64,000 nucleotides of DNA. Source: Papilionanthe hookeriana x Papilionanthe teres. Taxonomy: Eukaryota > Streptophyta > Magnoliopsida > Asparagales > Orchidaceae. The position numbers and the translations under genes were made by a program. The notes beneath the pieces were generated by a model that saw nothing but the letters and a program-made list of their open reading frames with translations, had not been told where the DNA came from and searched no databases. Below, in pieces: positions 32,832 through 45,087 of the stretch. The number at the start of each line of letters is the position of its first letter. The stretch's first letter is position 1. Location: positions 95,166,287 to 95,230,286 of the forward strand of contig CM040428.1 in NCBI GenBank assembly GCA_022702705.1, in the 5' to 3' direction.

Positions 32832-33845
32832 ATGACTGCAGGGCTCACTCAATCACATAGACGGAACCATAATAAATGATTGAAGCGTCAGAAACAATTG
32901 CAAGAAAGACAAAACATGGAGGACATTAGTCAGTCAAAATCTCAGGCTATTGATACTCCATTTGAGAAAATATATTCTGCATTGGAAATGACGAATCCAA
33001 ATAATGCAAAGAGAAACTGGGAAGATCTGAAGGTATCAGGTAAGGAAGTTGATAGAAAAGATCACTCCAGAGAAGAAGCACGGCGAATTCACGCTCTTGA
33101 ATGGAGGACCTTTGAACAATATAAGCATATCAACCAAAGAACAATAAGTATTCTGGATGGTCTTAAACTATTCAGCAGAATATTTGATAATGACGAGCAG
33201 GCTGCTATTATTGAACATGTAATAAAAACCCGGGACTAAGGTAGGGCTGGACATCTTAGAAAAAAGACATATTATGAGCAAAATATATGGATCTGCGGCA
33301 AAGGTAGACTGACCATTCAATATGGGTGTTGTTATATTTATGCAAGAAACAGATAGGGGAATCTTTCCGGAATTTTACGATATGAATAGGTCGATCCATT
33401 ACCCACTATAATAATTCAGATTATCAGACGTCTTGTCACTTTGGGAATCATGCCGACAGACTATATTCTTGATAACTGCATCATCAACATGTATGATGAA
33501 GGAGATTGTATCCCTCCCAATACTGACAACCACGACTTCGAATGACCATTTTGTACAGTATCCTTAATGAATCGTTGTTCCATCATATTTGGAAGAGAAA
33601 TACAGATTCTGGGACCTGGAGAATTTGAAGGGACATGCCGCATCCTTTTAACTCGAGGATCAGTTCTCTTATTCCAGGGAAATGGTGCAGATTTTGTAAA
33701 ACACTGTATACCCAGTGTTAATAGGCCACGCATTTCGATCACCTTGCGGCGGATGAAACCAGACAAACGACTTATTGGATATCAAGCTATCCCAAAGCAT
33801 GAAGAGTTGAAGCCTTGGAACTGCCATAACCCCATGAATGTTTAA
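32832..33845 (+). pseudogene. AlkB-like (ALKBH9/10-type) dioxygenase ORF, copy 1 in element E
   Basis: One frame without any length change runs from ATG 32832 to TAA 33843, broken only by point stops at 32877, 33237, near 33354, 33387 and 33543. The N-terminal part is basic and Gln-rich. It is followed by FEQYKHINQRTISILDGLKL, GKGRLTIQYGCCY, DNCIINMYDEGDC, PPNTDNHDFE, FCTVSLMNRCSIIFGREIQI, GPGEFEG, VKHCIPSV and RISITLRRM. This order is that of plant ALKBH9/10 AlkB domains, 2-oxoglutarate/Fe(II) enzymes that remove m6A from RNA. The first iron ligand of the H-x-D motif is Asn here; the Asp, the distal His and the Arg are present. At least three stops are explicable as C-to-T changes. It lies between LTR1 and the minisatellite, the 3' end of the internal region. 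Confidence 0.85.
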
Positions 33846-34198
33846 ACACCTAGGAAATATTCTACAAACAATGTCTAGGAGTGTTAAACATTTTGTGGTA
33901 GGTCTAACAGTATCTGAGAACTTTGACATAGTAGTTTGCAGTGTGTATGCGTGTAATGTGTAATACATAACATACCGTGAACTTTTGATATCTATGTACA
34001 CTATTGGAAGTGGAATGAAATCTTGTGAGATATTTCCTAGCTGACTTAATACATCGTCAGGTCCAAGAATGCCAAAATGAACTGAAAAAACATGATGAAT
34101 AACTTATGATAACTAACATGAGAATTATCATTCGACCTACATAGGTCAAATCCCCAGCAGATATCCTCAACAAATATCTTAGTGAGTTCACCACTCTC
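33846..34198 (+). other. 3' untranslated segment after AlkB-like copy 1
   Basis: Non-coding, colinear with 52545-52890 of the second copy. No conserved frame found. Confidence 0.6.
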
Positions 34199-35205
34199 TC
34201 TAGTTATTGGATGTAAGTCCTTTCCTGACACGGAAATTATGGCTTTCCTTTAACCAAATATCGACATTGACATTTCGAGAAATGGAATATGACATCCATT
34301 TCTCTCTCCGATTATTGGATGTAAGTCCTTATCTGACACGGAAATCATGGCTTTCCTTTAACTAAATATTGACATTTAGAGAAATGGAATATGACATCCA
34401 TTTTCTCTCTCCGGTTATTGGATGTAAGTCCTTTCGTGACACGGAAATCATGTCTTTCCTCTAACTAAATATCGACATTGACATTTCGAGAAATGGAATA
34501 TGACATCCATTCTCTCTCTCCAGTTATTGGATGTAAGTCTTTTCCTGACACGGAAATCATGGCTTTCGTCTAACTAAATATTGACATTGACATTTCGAGT
34601 AATGGAATATGACATTCATTTTCTCTCTCTGGTTATTGGATGTAAGTCCTTTCCTGACACGGAAATCATGGCTTCCCTTTAGCTAAATATCAACATTTTG
34701 AGAAATGGAATATGATATCTATTTTCTCTCTTTAGTTATGGGATGTAAGCCCTTTTCCTGACACAGAAATTATGGCATTCCTCTAACTAAAAATAGACAT
34801 TTTGAGAAATGGAATAAAACATTCATTTTCTCTCTCTGGTTATTGGATGTAAGTTCTTTTCTAACATGAAAATCATGGCTTTCCTCTAACTAATATCGAC
34901 ATTTCGAGAAATGGAATATGACATCCATTTTCTTTCTTTAGTTATGGGATGTAAGTCCTTTTCCTGACACGGAAAACATGGCTTTTTTCTAACTAAAATC
35001 GACACTTCGAGAAATGGAATATGACATCCATTTTCTCTCTTCGTTATTGCATGTAAGTCCTTTCCTTACACGGAAATCATGATTTTTCTTTAACTAAATA
35101 TCGACATTGACATTTTGAGAAATGGAATATGACATACATTTTCTCTTTCTGATTATTGGATATCAGCCCTTTCCTGACACGGAAATTATGGCCTTCCAAT
35201 AAATA
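34199..35205 (+). repeat. 103/109-bp minisatellite in the 3' untranslated region, copy 1
   Basis: About nine to ten head-to-tail units starting near TTATTGGATGTAAGTCC and containing CTGACACGGAAATCATGGC and GAGAAATGGAATATGACATC. Unit spacing alternates between about 109 and 103 bp through gain or loss of a GACATT-type hexamer. Tandem repeats at this position are typical of Ogre and other Tat-lineage elements. Confidence 0.9.
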
Positions 35206-35298
35206 CCCTTCTCAAAACCAACATATGAAACATTAAACATTCTTTAGACCACTTAGGTCAACGCCAATATGTGCAGCATACTTATGCGGTATTCAACG

Positions 35299-35315
35299 CA
35301 TATTGGGGGCCCTTT
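35299..35315 (+). other. Polypurine tract before LTR2
   Basis: CATATTGGGGGCCCTTT directly before TGTTGACC. The same sequence precedes LTR3 (54112-54128). It shows that LTR2 is also the 3' LTR of the left, deleted unit. Confidence 0.75.
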
Positions 35316-35334
35316 TGTTGACCACATTTTTTTA

Positions 35335-36205
35335 TGATAAGGTCAACCCTTGACCTAAAAAGTCAACTTTGATCAAATGGTCAATCCTGACCCAATGACC
35401 AACCCTGTTGACCCAATAGGTCAACCTTTTGACCTAAAAAGTAAACTTTGGTCAAAATGGTCAATCTTGACCTAATGACCAACCCTGTTGACCCAATAGG
35501 TCAACCTTTTGACCTAATAAGTCAACTTTGGTCAAAATGGTCAATCCTGACCCAATGACCAACCCTGTTGACCAAATAAGTCAACCTTTTAACCTAAAAG
35601 TCAACTTTGGTCAAGATGGTCAATCTTGCCTCAATGACCAACCCCGTTGACCAAATAGGTCAACCTTTGAGCTGAAAAGTCAACTTTGGTCAAAATGGTC
35701 AATCCTGACCCAATGACCAACCCTGTTGACCCAATATATCAACCTTTTGACCTAAAAAGTTAACTTTGGTCAAAATGTTCAATCCTGACCCAATGGCCAA
35801 CCCTGTTGACCCCAGAGGTCAACCTTTTGACCTAAAAGGTCAACTTTGGTCAAGATGATCAATCTTGTCTCAATGACCAACCCCGTTGACCAAATAGGTC
35901 AACCTTTGACCTAAAAAGTCAACTTTTGTCAAAATGGTCATTCCTGACCCAATGACCAACCCTGTTGACCCAATATGTCAACATTCTGACCTAAAAAGTC
36001 AACTTTTGGTCAATATGGTCAATCCTGACCCAATGACCAACCCTGTTGACCCAATATGTCAACCTTTTGACCTAAAAAGTCAACTTTGGTCAAAATGGTC
36101 AATCCTGACCCAATGACCAACCCTGTTGACCTTACAGGTCAATCTTTTGACCTAAAAGGTCAACTTTAGTCAAAAAGGTCAATTTTGACCAAATGACCAA
36201 TTATT
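35335..36205 (+). repeat. W-box tandem array in LTR2
   Basis: About eleven units of roughly 80 bp with the same TTGACC-rich content as in LTR1 and LTR3, more than double their copy number. By eye this gives on the order of sixty TTGAC cores within 0.9 kb. Confidence 0.82.
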
Positions 36206-37386
36206 TACCCAATGACCTGTTTAAGACCCCAAAAATGAAAAAAATAATCAAATAATTAATTTCAAAATTATTTTGATTAATTAAATGAAGTTGACTAATA
36301 ATTTAATTTTTAATATTTTAGTTAATTAAATGAAATAATTAATTAAAATGAAAAATTAAATTCAAAGCCATAAAATGATAAAATGCAAAAATTTATTAAA
36401 AATAATGGAATTAATCAAATAATTAAATCCAAAATTATTTTTAATTAATTAATTGACCAATAATTTAATTTCCATATTTTAATTAATGACATAATTAATT
36501 AAGATGAAAATTAAATTGAAAAAGTCATGAAATGAGACAAAATTCATTTTTAATGACATGAATATTAATCAAATAATTAATTTGGAATTATTTCCAATTA
36601 ATAATTGAATAATAAAATAATTTCCAACATTTAATTAATGGCATAATTGATTAAAAATGGAAATTAAATCAAGCGGGATATTAAATGGAATTTTTAAACC
36701 TATGATATTTTGGTTTTCTAAAAATTCCAAAACTCCTTTATGACATTTCACATGACCCCATATGGGTTAGACACAACCCATATGAGCCATTAAAGAGAAA
36801 ACAACCCGTGGATGACTCATATTTAACCATGGTTAAGAGCCATAATGACATAAAAATGAGGTGGCAAAACCATGGTATTTTGAAGTGTGACTCATCCTCC
36901 TTTATAAGTAAGGTGGCTTGCCATGGTGAGATGAGTTTAGCCACCTCCCTAGCCACCCAATGATGAGAAGACAAGGCTTTAACCATTCTTCATACCATGG
37001 TTAAGCTCATCATAACATTTCTTCATACCATGGTTAAGCTCGTCATAACATTTTATAAAAAATGTTAAGAAGGGAGATAATTTGTCATCACCCCATGAAA
37101 TGTTAAATGACGTAGTGGAAGGAGAAGGTCTCAACCATTTGAGTCACCATTAACCTCTCGCTTAGCCAATGGAATGGGAACAAAGAGATCAAAACCTATC
37201 ATGATAAATTGAAAGCCATAAGTGCCATGAAATGTGAACTTGCTTAAGTGGCAAAATTCTTGTGGGATATGGAGAGGTAATGGTTGAATTACATGGGGGT
37301 GGCTGTTACTAGACTCTACTCCACAGCTCTAACCATACCATGATCAATCCTAAGCTAACGAAGGTTGAATCATAGCCATCCATGGT

Positions 37387-37395
37387 TATAAAAGG
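37387..37395 (+). promoter_or_regulatory. TATA box of the element E LTR
   Basis: TATAAAAGG, followed by ACCCCTT. LTR1 has TATAAACGG at 29928. In LTR3 (55690) the site is damaged by a short deletion. Confidence 0.6.
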
Positions 37396-38629
37396 ACCCC
37401 TTCGCCAAAATTTTGAAGAGGTGAGAAAAAATTCATAGAAACCTGTAGGCTGCCCAAATCCTTTAGCTCCCAACACAAGAAGTATTTCTAAGGACCTGAG
37501 CAATCTATTCCAACAAAGATTAAGTCATAGGATCAACCCAATCAAGCCAATTTGGCCAAAATCCAAAATCAGACAAAACCTAGCCACTTTGCCAAAATTG
37601 CTCACCAATTCTAGCTACAAAACCAAATTAAAGTGACAATGATTTTCTTTGGGAGTCCTAGAAGCTGACCATCAAGGCTGATCAAGCTCAAGATTATTGT
37701 GGCCAAGGTATGCATTTTTTTATCCAAAATAATGCATATAATCAAAAAATTATGGGTTAAAATAGCCCAAAAATGTATCATCACCATATAGATATAATCT
37801 ATATGTCCAGATGATTCCATAGGTTCAAAAATCACTCAATTTCTCTGAGAAATGAGTGAGATATTAAGCTTTAAAGTTGGACAGTTTGAAATGTTTTCGA
37901 ATTTATGGGGATTAATCTCTGTCGTCCGTTCCCGTCTTTTGGAACGAACGACGCTGATCTGGAGATCCCGTGTCCCATGTCCGAATCCACGTAGCGGAAC
38001 TTCCAGCTCTTCGACGCGTACGAGGATGCGTGGCAAGCCCACAATTTTCCAGGCTAGATTAATTCAGATTAATCTTAAAAACTTCGAAATTTCATATCTT
38101 TTTACCTAGAGCTTCTAAAAATAAAATAAAAATACCTCTGGAAAGCTCTTGAAGAGAAGAAAATTATGAAATCAAAAACAAAATTTTTTTCTCAGTATTT
38201 AATTTTAAGTAATTAAATACTCTCTGGAGTATTTTAATTATTAAAAATTATTTACAAATCAGAAAAATGTGAATAATTTAAGGAAGAATCTTTAAGTCCT
38301 TATACACATCTCCCTATTTTTTTAAGGCTAGTATAGCTCTCTATGATATGATTTTGTAATTTCCATGATATTTTATAATTATTTCAAAAAAGAATTATAA
38401 ATATTGGAAAATTAGAAAATTAAATTTCAAAATGGCTAGGAATTTTAGGATGACAGATAACAATCCTAAAACAACAATTCTCAAGCCATCAAATCAATCT
38501 AAAAGACAATTTAAAACAAGTTTGAGATTTATTAAATATAAACTAATATTTCGAAACCTCTTCTTAATCCATTTCATAATGGACTAAGCTAATGATGAAT
38601 CCAAACTCAAATGAACTCAAATCAAACTT

Positions 38630-41600
38630 TAATTAGGGTTAAAGACAACTGAAGCCTAATTAAAATCATTAAACCTTAGGGTTTAATACTAAAATCAAAA
38701 CTTTAATTAAGTTTAAGGACATATTAAAATTAATTAACTCATTAAACCTTAACTAAATTAGGTTTAATTCAAAATCAAAACATTAATTAAGTTTAAGGAC
38801 ATATTAAACTTAATTAATTTATTAAACCTTAACTGAATTAGATTTAAATACAAATATCAAAACTTTAATTAAGTTTAAGGACATATTAAACTTAATTATT
38901 GTATTAAAACTTAACTAAATTAGGTTTAATACAAAAATCAAACTTTAATTAAGTTTAAAGACATATTAAACTTAATTAACTCATTAAACCTTAATTAAAT
39001 AAGGTTTAATACAAAAATCAAAACTTTAATTGAGTTTAAGGACATATTAAACTTAATTAACTCATTAAACCTTAACGAAATTAGGTTTAATACAAAATCA
39101 AAACTTTAATTAAGTTTAAGGACATATTAAAATTAAACAATTTATTAAACCTTAACTAAATTAGGTTTAATACAAAAGTCAAAACTTTAATTAAGTTTAA
39201 GGACATATTAAACTTAATTAATTTATTAAACCTTAAATAAACTAGGTTTAAATACAAAAATTAAAACTTTAATTAAGTTTAAGAACATATTAAACTTAAT
39301 TAATTTATTAAACCATAACTAAATTAGGTTGAATACAAAAATCAAAATTTAATTAAGTTTAAAGACATATTAAACTTAATTAACTCATTAAACCTTAATT
39401 AAATTAGGTTTAATACAAAAATCAAAACTTTAATTTAGTTTAAGGACATATTATACTTAATTAACTCATTAAACCTTAACTAAATTAGGTTTAACACAAA
39501 ATCAAAACTTTTATTAAGTTTAAGGAAATATTAAACTTATTTAATTAAACCTTAACTAAATTAGGTTTAATACAAAAATTCAAATATTTAATTAAGTTTA
39601 AGGACATATTAAACTTAATTAACTCATTATTCGTTAACTAAATTAGGTTTAATACAAAAATCAAAACTTTAATTAAGTTTAAGGACATAATAAACTTAAT
39701 TAATTCATTAAACCTTGACTAAATTAGGTTTATTACAAGATCAAACTCTAATTAAGTTTAAGGACATATTAAACTTAATTAATTCATTAAACCTTAATCA
39801 CATTAGGTTTAATACAAAATCAAACCTTAATTAAGCTTAAAACATTATTAGGCTTGATTAAAACTTTTAAACATTAATTAAATCAGGTTTAAATGAACCT
39901 AAAACCTAATTAGGTCTAACCCATTTGACTTATCTAAACCATTAAGTCTTAACTAAATTAGACTTAAACAAACCAAAAACCTAATTAGGTCTAACCCATT
40001 AGCCTAATTAAACTATTAAGTCTTAACTAAATTAGACTTAAGCAAACCTAAAACCTAATTAGGAAAAACCTATTGGACCTAATTAAACCATTAAGTCTTA
40101 ACTAAATTAGACTTAAACAAACATAAAACCTAATTAGGTCTAACCCATTAGACCTAATTAAACCTTTAAGTCTTAACTAAATTAAACATAATCAAACCTA
40201 AACCCTAATTAGGTCTAACCTGCTAGACCTTATTAATCCATTAAGTCTTAACAAAATCAGACTTAATTAAACGTAAACCCTGATTAGGTTTAATCCATCC
40301 TAAATCTTAACCAAATAAAACTTAATCCAACTTAAACTCTAATTAAGTCTATCACATTAGACTTAATTAAACTGTTAAACCATAACCAACTAAGATTTAA
40401 TCTAACATAAAGCATAATTAAGTCTACCACACTAGACTTAATTAATCTATTAAACCTTAACCAATTAAAGTTTAATCAAACTCAGACCTAAAACAACCCT
40501 TAACTTAGGTTCAACCCAACTTGAACCCAAGTTCACCTTTAACTTAGGTTGAACTCAACTTGAACCCAAGTTAAACCTTTAACTTAGGTTCAACCTAACT
40601 TGAACCCAAGTTCAACCTTTAAACTCAGGTTCAACCCAACTTAAACCCAAGATTCAACCCTTAATTCAAAACAACATGAACCCAAATTCAAAACCTTAAC
40701 TTGAGTTCAATCCATTTTGAACTTAAGTCAACCTTAAGTCTAGGTTCAATCTAATTTGAACCTAACTTAATTTAAACCCAAATCAACTTAAACCCAACCT
40801 ATATTGGACTTAAGTTAGCCTTAGGTTTAGGTTCAACCCAATTTGAAACTAGCTTAAACCAAATCTAAATTTTAATTAAGTCTACCACATTAGACTTAAT
40901 TAAACCATTTAAACCTTAACTAACTATGGTTTAATCAAACCTAAATCATAATTATGTCTACCAATTAGACATAATTATATCATTAAACCCTAATCAACTA
41001 AGGATTAATCCAAACTTAAACTCTAATTAAGTCTACCACATTAGACTTAATTAAACCATTAAACCTGAACTAATTATGGTTTAATCAAACCTAAATCCTA
41101 ATTAAGTCTAACACACTAGACTTGATTAGTTGAGGTTTAATTAAATTAAGTCTAATTTATTAGACCTAATTAATGTTTGAACCTTACTCAAATAAATCCC
41201 AATTGAATTAAATTAGACTTAATTAAAACTTAAGGCTTACCTAAAAAGGACTTAGATGGTCAATAATTCTAATTAAGTCTAATATATTTAGACTTAATTA
41301 ACCTCTAAGTACTATTTAAACAAGGCATAAAAATTAATTAGGTCTATTCTAATTGAACCTAACATTTAACTTAAGTTCAAACAGACATGAACTCAAGTTA
41401 ATTAGATATAATCTATATTGAATCTAACTTAATTCCAAACAGACATGAACTCAAGTTAATTCAATTTCTATTGAATCTAACTTTAAATTTTAACTTGAGT
41501 TCAAACAAACATGAACTCAAGTTAAAACAATCTACATTGAATCTAACATAAACTCAAACAAACATGAACTCAAGATAATTAGATTCAATCTACATTAAAT

Positions 41601-41640
41601 CCAATTTTCTAAATGAACTTAAACTCAAAATTTAGGTTTA
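38630..41640 (+). repeat. Hairpin-forming tandem arrays in LTR2
   Basis: Successive unit types: about 80-bp AATTAAG units (38630-39880), about 70-bp TTAGACTTAATTAA units (39890-40300), longer units with AATTAAGTCTA...TAGACTTAATT arms (40300-41300), an interval of AACTTAGGTTCAA / TTGAACC units (40490-40860) and AACTTGAGTTCA / TGAACTCAAGTT units (41340-41640). One example at 41488-41527 has perfect 16-bp arms with an 8-nt loop. Stems change in a compensatory way between types. Confidence 0.85.
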
Positions 41641-41689
41641 AACTTAATTTGAATTCAAGTCAAAACTTAAGTTTGACCACATCAAACTT

Positions 41690-41960
41690 AATCTGACATC
41701 AAACATAAATCAAAAAAATCAAGCTCAAATCAATAAAATCAACAAAAATTTGACATTTCAAATGATAATCGACATAATCAACATAAATTTGACATTTCAA
41801 ACTCAAATCGACATAATCAACATAAATTTGACATTTTAAACGCAAATAAATGTAACCGATATTAATTTGACATTTCAAACAATAATCAACATGATTGACA
41901 TAAATTTGTCATTTCAAATATAAATCAACATAAAAGTCCAAAATCAAATCCAAATCAACA
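41690..41960 (+). repeat. Roughly 43-bp tandem repeats near the LTR2 end
   Basis: Units built on CATAAATTTGACATTTCAAA and AATCAACATAA; the equivalent in LTR3 is near 57660-57930. They also generate the long antisense frames seen in both LTRs. Confidence 0.75.
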
Positions 41961-42807
41961 TAAATTGACATAAACCGACATTCAAGACATACAAAATCAA
42001 CATTTCGAATCAAAATTGGACATCCTACAAATTCTGGGACAATGAACATTTTTATGACATTATTTCTGACAATGTTTCCTTTGGAGGATGAAGACATGAA
42101 GTTTTGTTTAGATTTCCTTTGCATGTTATAGGGTGTGCTAAATCTGTTTTGCAGGACGACTCTCTGGAAATGAGACAAACAACAATTACAACAAAATAAT
42201 GACATTAACAAAACAAAACAAAATAAAACAAAACAACGACTTTGACAAAACAAAACAAAACACAACAACGATAAAACCAAAACCAAAACTTTTAGGTTAG
42301 CCACATAACCTAAACAAATAACAAAAATAAAATGACATGAAACTGAAATGAAAAAATGATATTTAGGATTTATAGTGGGTACATCTTTCCTTAAAGACAA
42401 AAATTTCTAGAAAACAAGTCATCAACATTAATCAGAAGTTCTCTTAGACAATTATAAATTGCCTAAGATGTAATTAACTATAGCAGCTTGCTTCTATAGG
42501 AGAATTAAAAGATCCCACGACAGATATCACATCTGAAAATCTCTGGTTATAACTTTGTGATCTTCCTTATATAGAAACTCTAGGATATGGCATTCTAGAA
42601 TCCTCTTTTATAAAGATTATCATAAACATCCATTTTTTCTCTTTTTTATATTAGACCTAAAATTTCTTAGTTCCTTTATAGGATTTAAAGAAATAATATT
42701 AGGGAAATATTAAAACAGAGTGGTGACTCCTTGATATTAGCATGATACGGGAATTGATAGCGATGCAAATCGATGCATGAAAAAAGATTTTCATCGCCAT
42801 CAAAGAG

Positions 42808-42825
42808 TGGAGACTCTGCTGGGGA
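42808..42825 (+). other. Primer-binding site of element E
   Basis: TGGAGACTCTGCTGGGGA, five bases after the LTR2 end. It matches, apart from one base, the TGGCGACTCTGCTGGGGA site usual for Tat/Ogre elements and attributed to tRNA-Arg. Confidence 0.75.
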
Positions 42826-42969
42826 GATTCTTTCTTTTCATCTTTTGTTATCATTTGTTTTCTTTCGACATTTCGTTCTTTGACAAATAAGAACTACATC
42901 TTTTTCAAACTCCCAGTTTATAAATAAGTCAAGAATATTCATTTTTCTTGAAATTTCAGAAAAGTTGCA

Positions 42970-43876
42970 ATGGATTCTCCAAATTCAATCTTTTCTTATT
43001 TTCAAGACTTCAATATACCAATGGAGGAAGATCATTCCTTTTAGTAGAATGATATGGATTATTTAGTGAAACAGAATTTACATTAGATAATCTATACCAA
43101 ACTAATATACAATCTTTTGAAGAATTTGATTTACAACCTTATGAAGACTTTCTAAATTTTACAGAAGACCTACCTGAGTATACACCTGAAGAGCCTTATA
43201 CTCTTGAAGAAATGAAATAAAAAATTGACAGCAAAGGAAAATAAATCTTTGAGGAGGATGATATTCCATCACCTTCCACATATGAAGTTGGAACTTGTTC
43301 AAAAAATATTCATAAAAACAAGGCTCGTTCGCTTTAAAGAAAGAAAAGGTGGAATGAGAATGATAATTTTGAAAGACTTGAATTTGAGCAAAGTGTTTTC
43401 GGAAACCCTTCCTTTTAAGAAGAAAATCTTTATATGCCAATTCTTGTTGAATATACTGATAATTTGTTTCAACCTTAGAGTTCTCCCTTGATTCATGCCA
43501 TACATTCACTGTTTAAAAGATTAGCACGAAAAAATAAATGTTCAATTTCCCGATTATTGGACAAAATGGGATTTGCAGTCTCTAAAACAATGAAAAGGAT
43601 AATTCTAGCTATAGAAAACTCTGTTTATGAAGAAATAGGTTATCAATCTCCAACAGATAAAATTTCGACTAGCGCCAAGAGTAAAAGTTGTGACAATTAC
43701 AAAAGACAAAGACAAATATGACAAACTGATGTTGGAAGTGGAAGATACATTAACTAAAATGATAGATTTGGTTCATATGTTACAAAATGCAGATTATTCA
43801 TTTGATGATACACCGCCTAGAGGATCTCGTTCCATACTAGAAGCTAATGTATGGAAATGAAGATCGTCTGAACAAA
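42970..43876 (+). pseudogene. Element E leader ORF and gag N-terminal region
   Basis: Starts around ATG 42970 (MDSPNSIFSYFQDFNIP) and is broken by stops and shifts. A more conserved stretch at 43488-43718 reads LFKRLARKNKCSISRLLDKM, then AVSKTMKRII, matching element F (RAHTLFQRLAENEGCSVAKL). Function not known; it precedes the gag domain as an N-terminal extension or extra ORF. Confidence 0.6.
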
Positions 43877-45087
43877 TTTTGGATGCTATGAGCAATCCTA
43901 CAGACAGTTCACAAGATGGAACTCATAAAGAACATCTTGCAAAATCATTCGAAGAAGGATTGAAAAATTTAAAAAATGATATCAAACATTTCTCCATGCG
44001 AGGAAAGAAAGACACTTTTGACAGTTCGAATGAAAATGTTGCCAGCATTAATGTGTTAGAAACATGATCTACTTCTTTAGCACAAGATTTAAATGAAGAA
44101 GATGCAACAAACAAATTACGAGCAATTATACGACAACGAGACGAACAAATCAGTCGTCTTGAGCAAAAAATGAAAGAGTTGGTAGCAGCTTTGCTAAATC
44201 CACCAACAAATCCATCACCGGCGATTGAAATTGTTAGGCCAGAGGCTATCCAAATTTTAGAAGACAAAGAAGAGCCAATAGATGTTGAAGAAAGCACACA
44301 AAATAAAAAGGATTCCCCTCGTAGTGGAATTCCAAAAAAATATATCACACAACTCGTGCAACAAAAGATAAAAGAAACAATGGCTCAGGTAAAGGCTGGA
44401 TCATTAATTCCAAAGGGTAGACCATATACAGAGAAATTTGATTTTGTCTAATACCCTAAAGGCTTTGTTCCTTCTGTCTTTAAAATGTTCGATGGAACTG
44501 GTAATCCTCTATAACATTTAGCACATTTCAGAGCAAGATACTGTAATGCGGGAGGAAGTGACGCTCTTTTATTTCGACAATTTGTTAACAGTCTCACGGG
44601 AGTTGCCTTTGACTGGTATACAAAACTTTCTAATGGGTCTATTAAAACTTTTGTAGAGCTTGAAAGTCTCTTCATTCAACGATTTGCCAGAGCTCAACAT
44701 CACACTACAGTTGGTGATCTGGTAGTGGGAAAACAGAAAATAGGAGAAAGGTTAGTGGATTACATTTTACGCTGGAGAAATCTCAGCATGAAGTGTGAAC
44801 CACAACTTCAAGAACAAGACGCTGTTGAAATTCTGCTTAAAAATATCCATGGTCCTATAGCATTTATGCTTAAAGGATTTACAATAAAAACTTTTGAAAA
44901 ATTGCTCAGTAAAGCTGCCAATCTTCAAGAAGAAGCTAAGAAGATGAGTGTAACGGAAAAGACTGAAAAGATAAAGACTGTCAAGACATTTGAAAAGAGA
45001 CCAGGGAATGTTGTGGAAAAAGGTAAACAAGTGATGCAGGCTCAACCAGAACCAAAGAAGCAACAACAGAATCCGTCAACGTCATAG
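43877..45087 (+). pseudogene. gag: Gag of element E
   Basis: Coiled-coil-like region, then the gag domain after a stop at 44449: VFKMFDGTGN, FRARYCNAGGSDALLFRQF, FDWYTKLSNGSIKTFVELES, HHTTVGDLVVGKQKIGERLV, DYILRWRNLSMKCEPQLQEQ and FEKLLSKAANLQEEAKKMS. The domain is recognisable as the Tat-lineage retrotransposon gag. Stops at 44062, 44449 and 44512 interrupt it. The basic, Gln-rich end is at 44990-45087. Confidence 0.85.

Larger units (their letters stand above)
35316..42802 (+). repeat. LTR2 of element E (about 7.5 kb)
   Basis: TGTTGACC to CATCGCCATCA. Order: W-box array (35335-36205), AT-rich part, conserved part with TATA box TATAAAAGG at 37387-37395, hairpin arrays 38630-41640, 43-bp repeats 41690-41960, and a final single-copy part. 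The TATA position implies a leader of more than 5 kb made mostly of hairpin repeats. The minus-strand ORFs at 36738-36986 and 41909-42400 are read as antisense shadows. Confidence 0.88.

Noticed and set aside
34199..35205. CRISPR-like array
   Set aside because: Units are contiguous tandem repeats of about 103-109 bp without unique spacers, in a plant retrotransposon 3' region.
36738..36986. Minus-strand ORF repeated in LTR2 and LTR3 (also 55075-55323)
   Set aside because: Both copies are homologous LTR sequence, LTR1 has a frame-breaking base loss in the same place, and no motif is seen.
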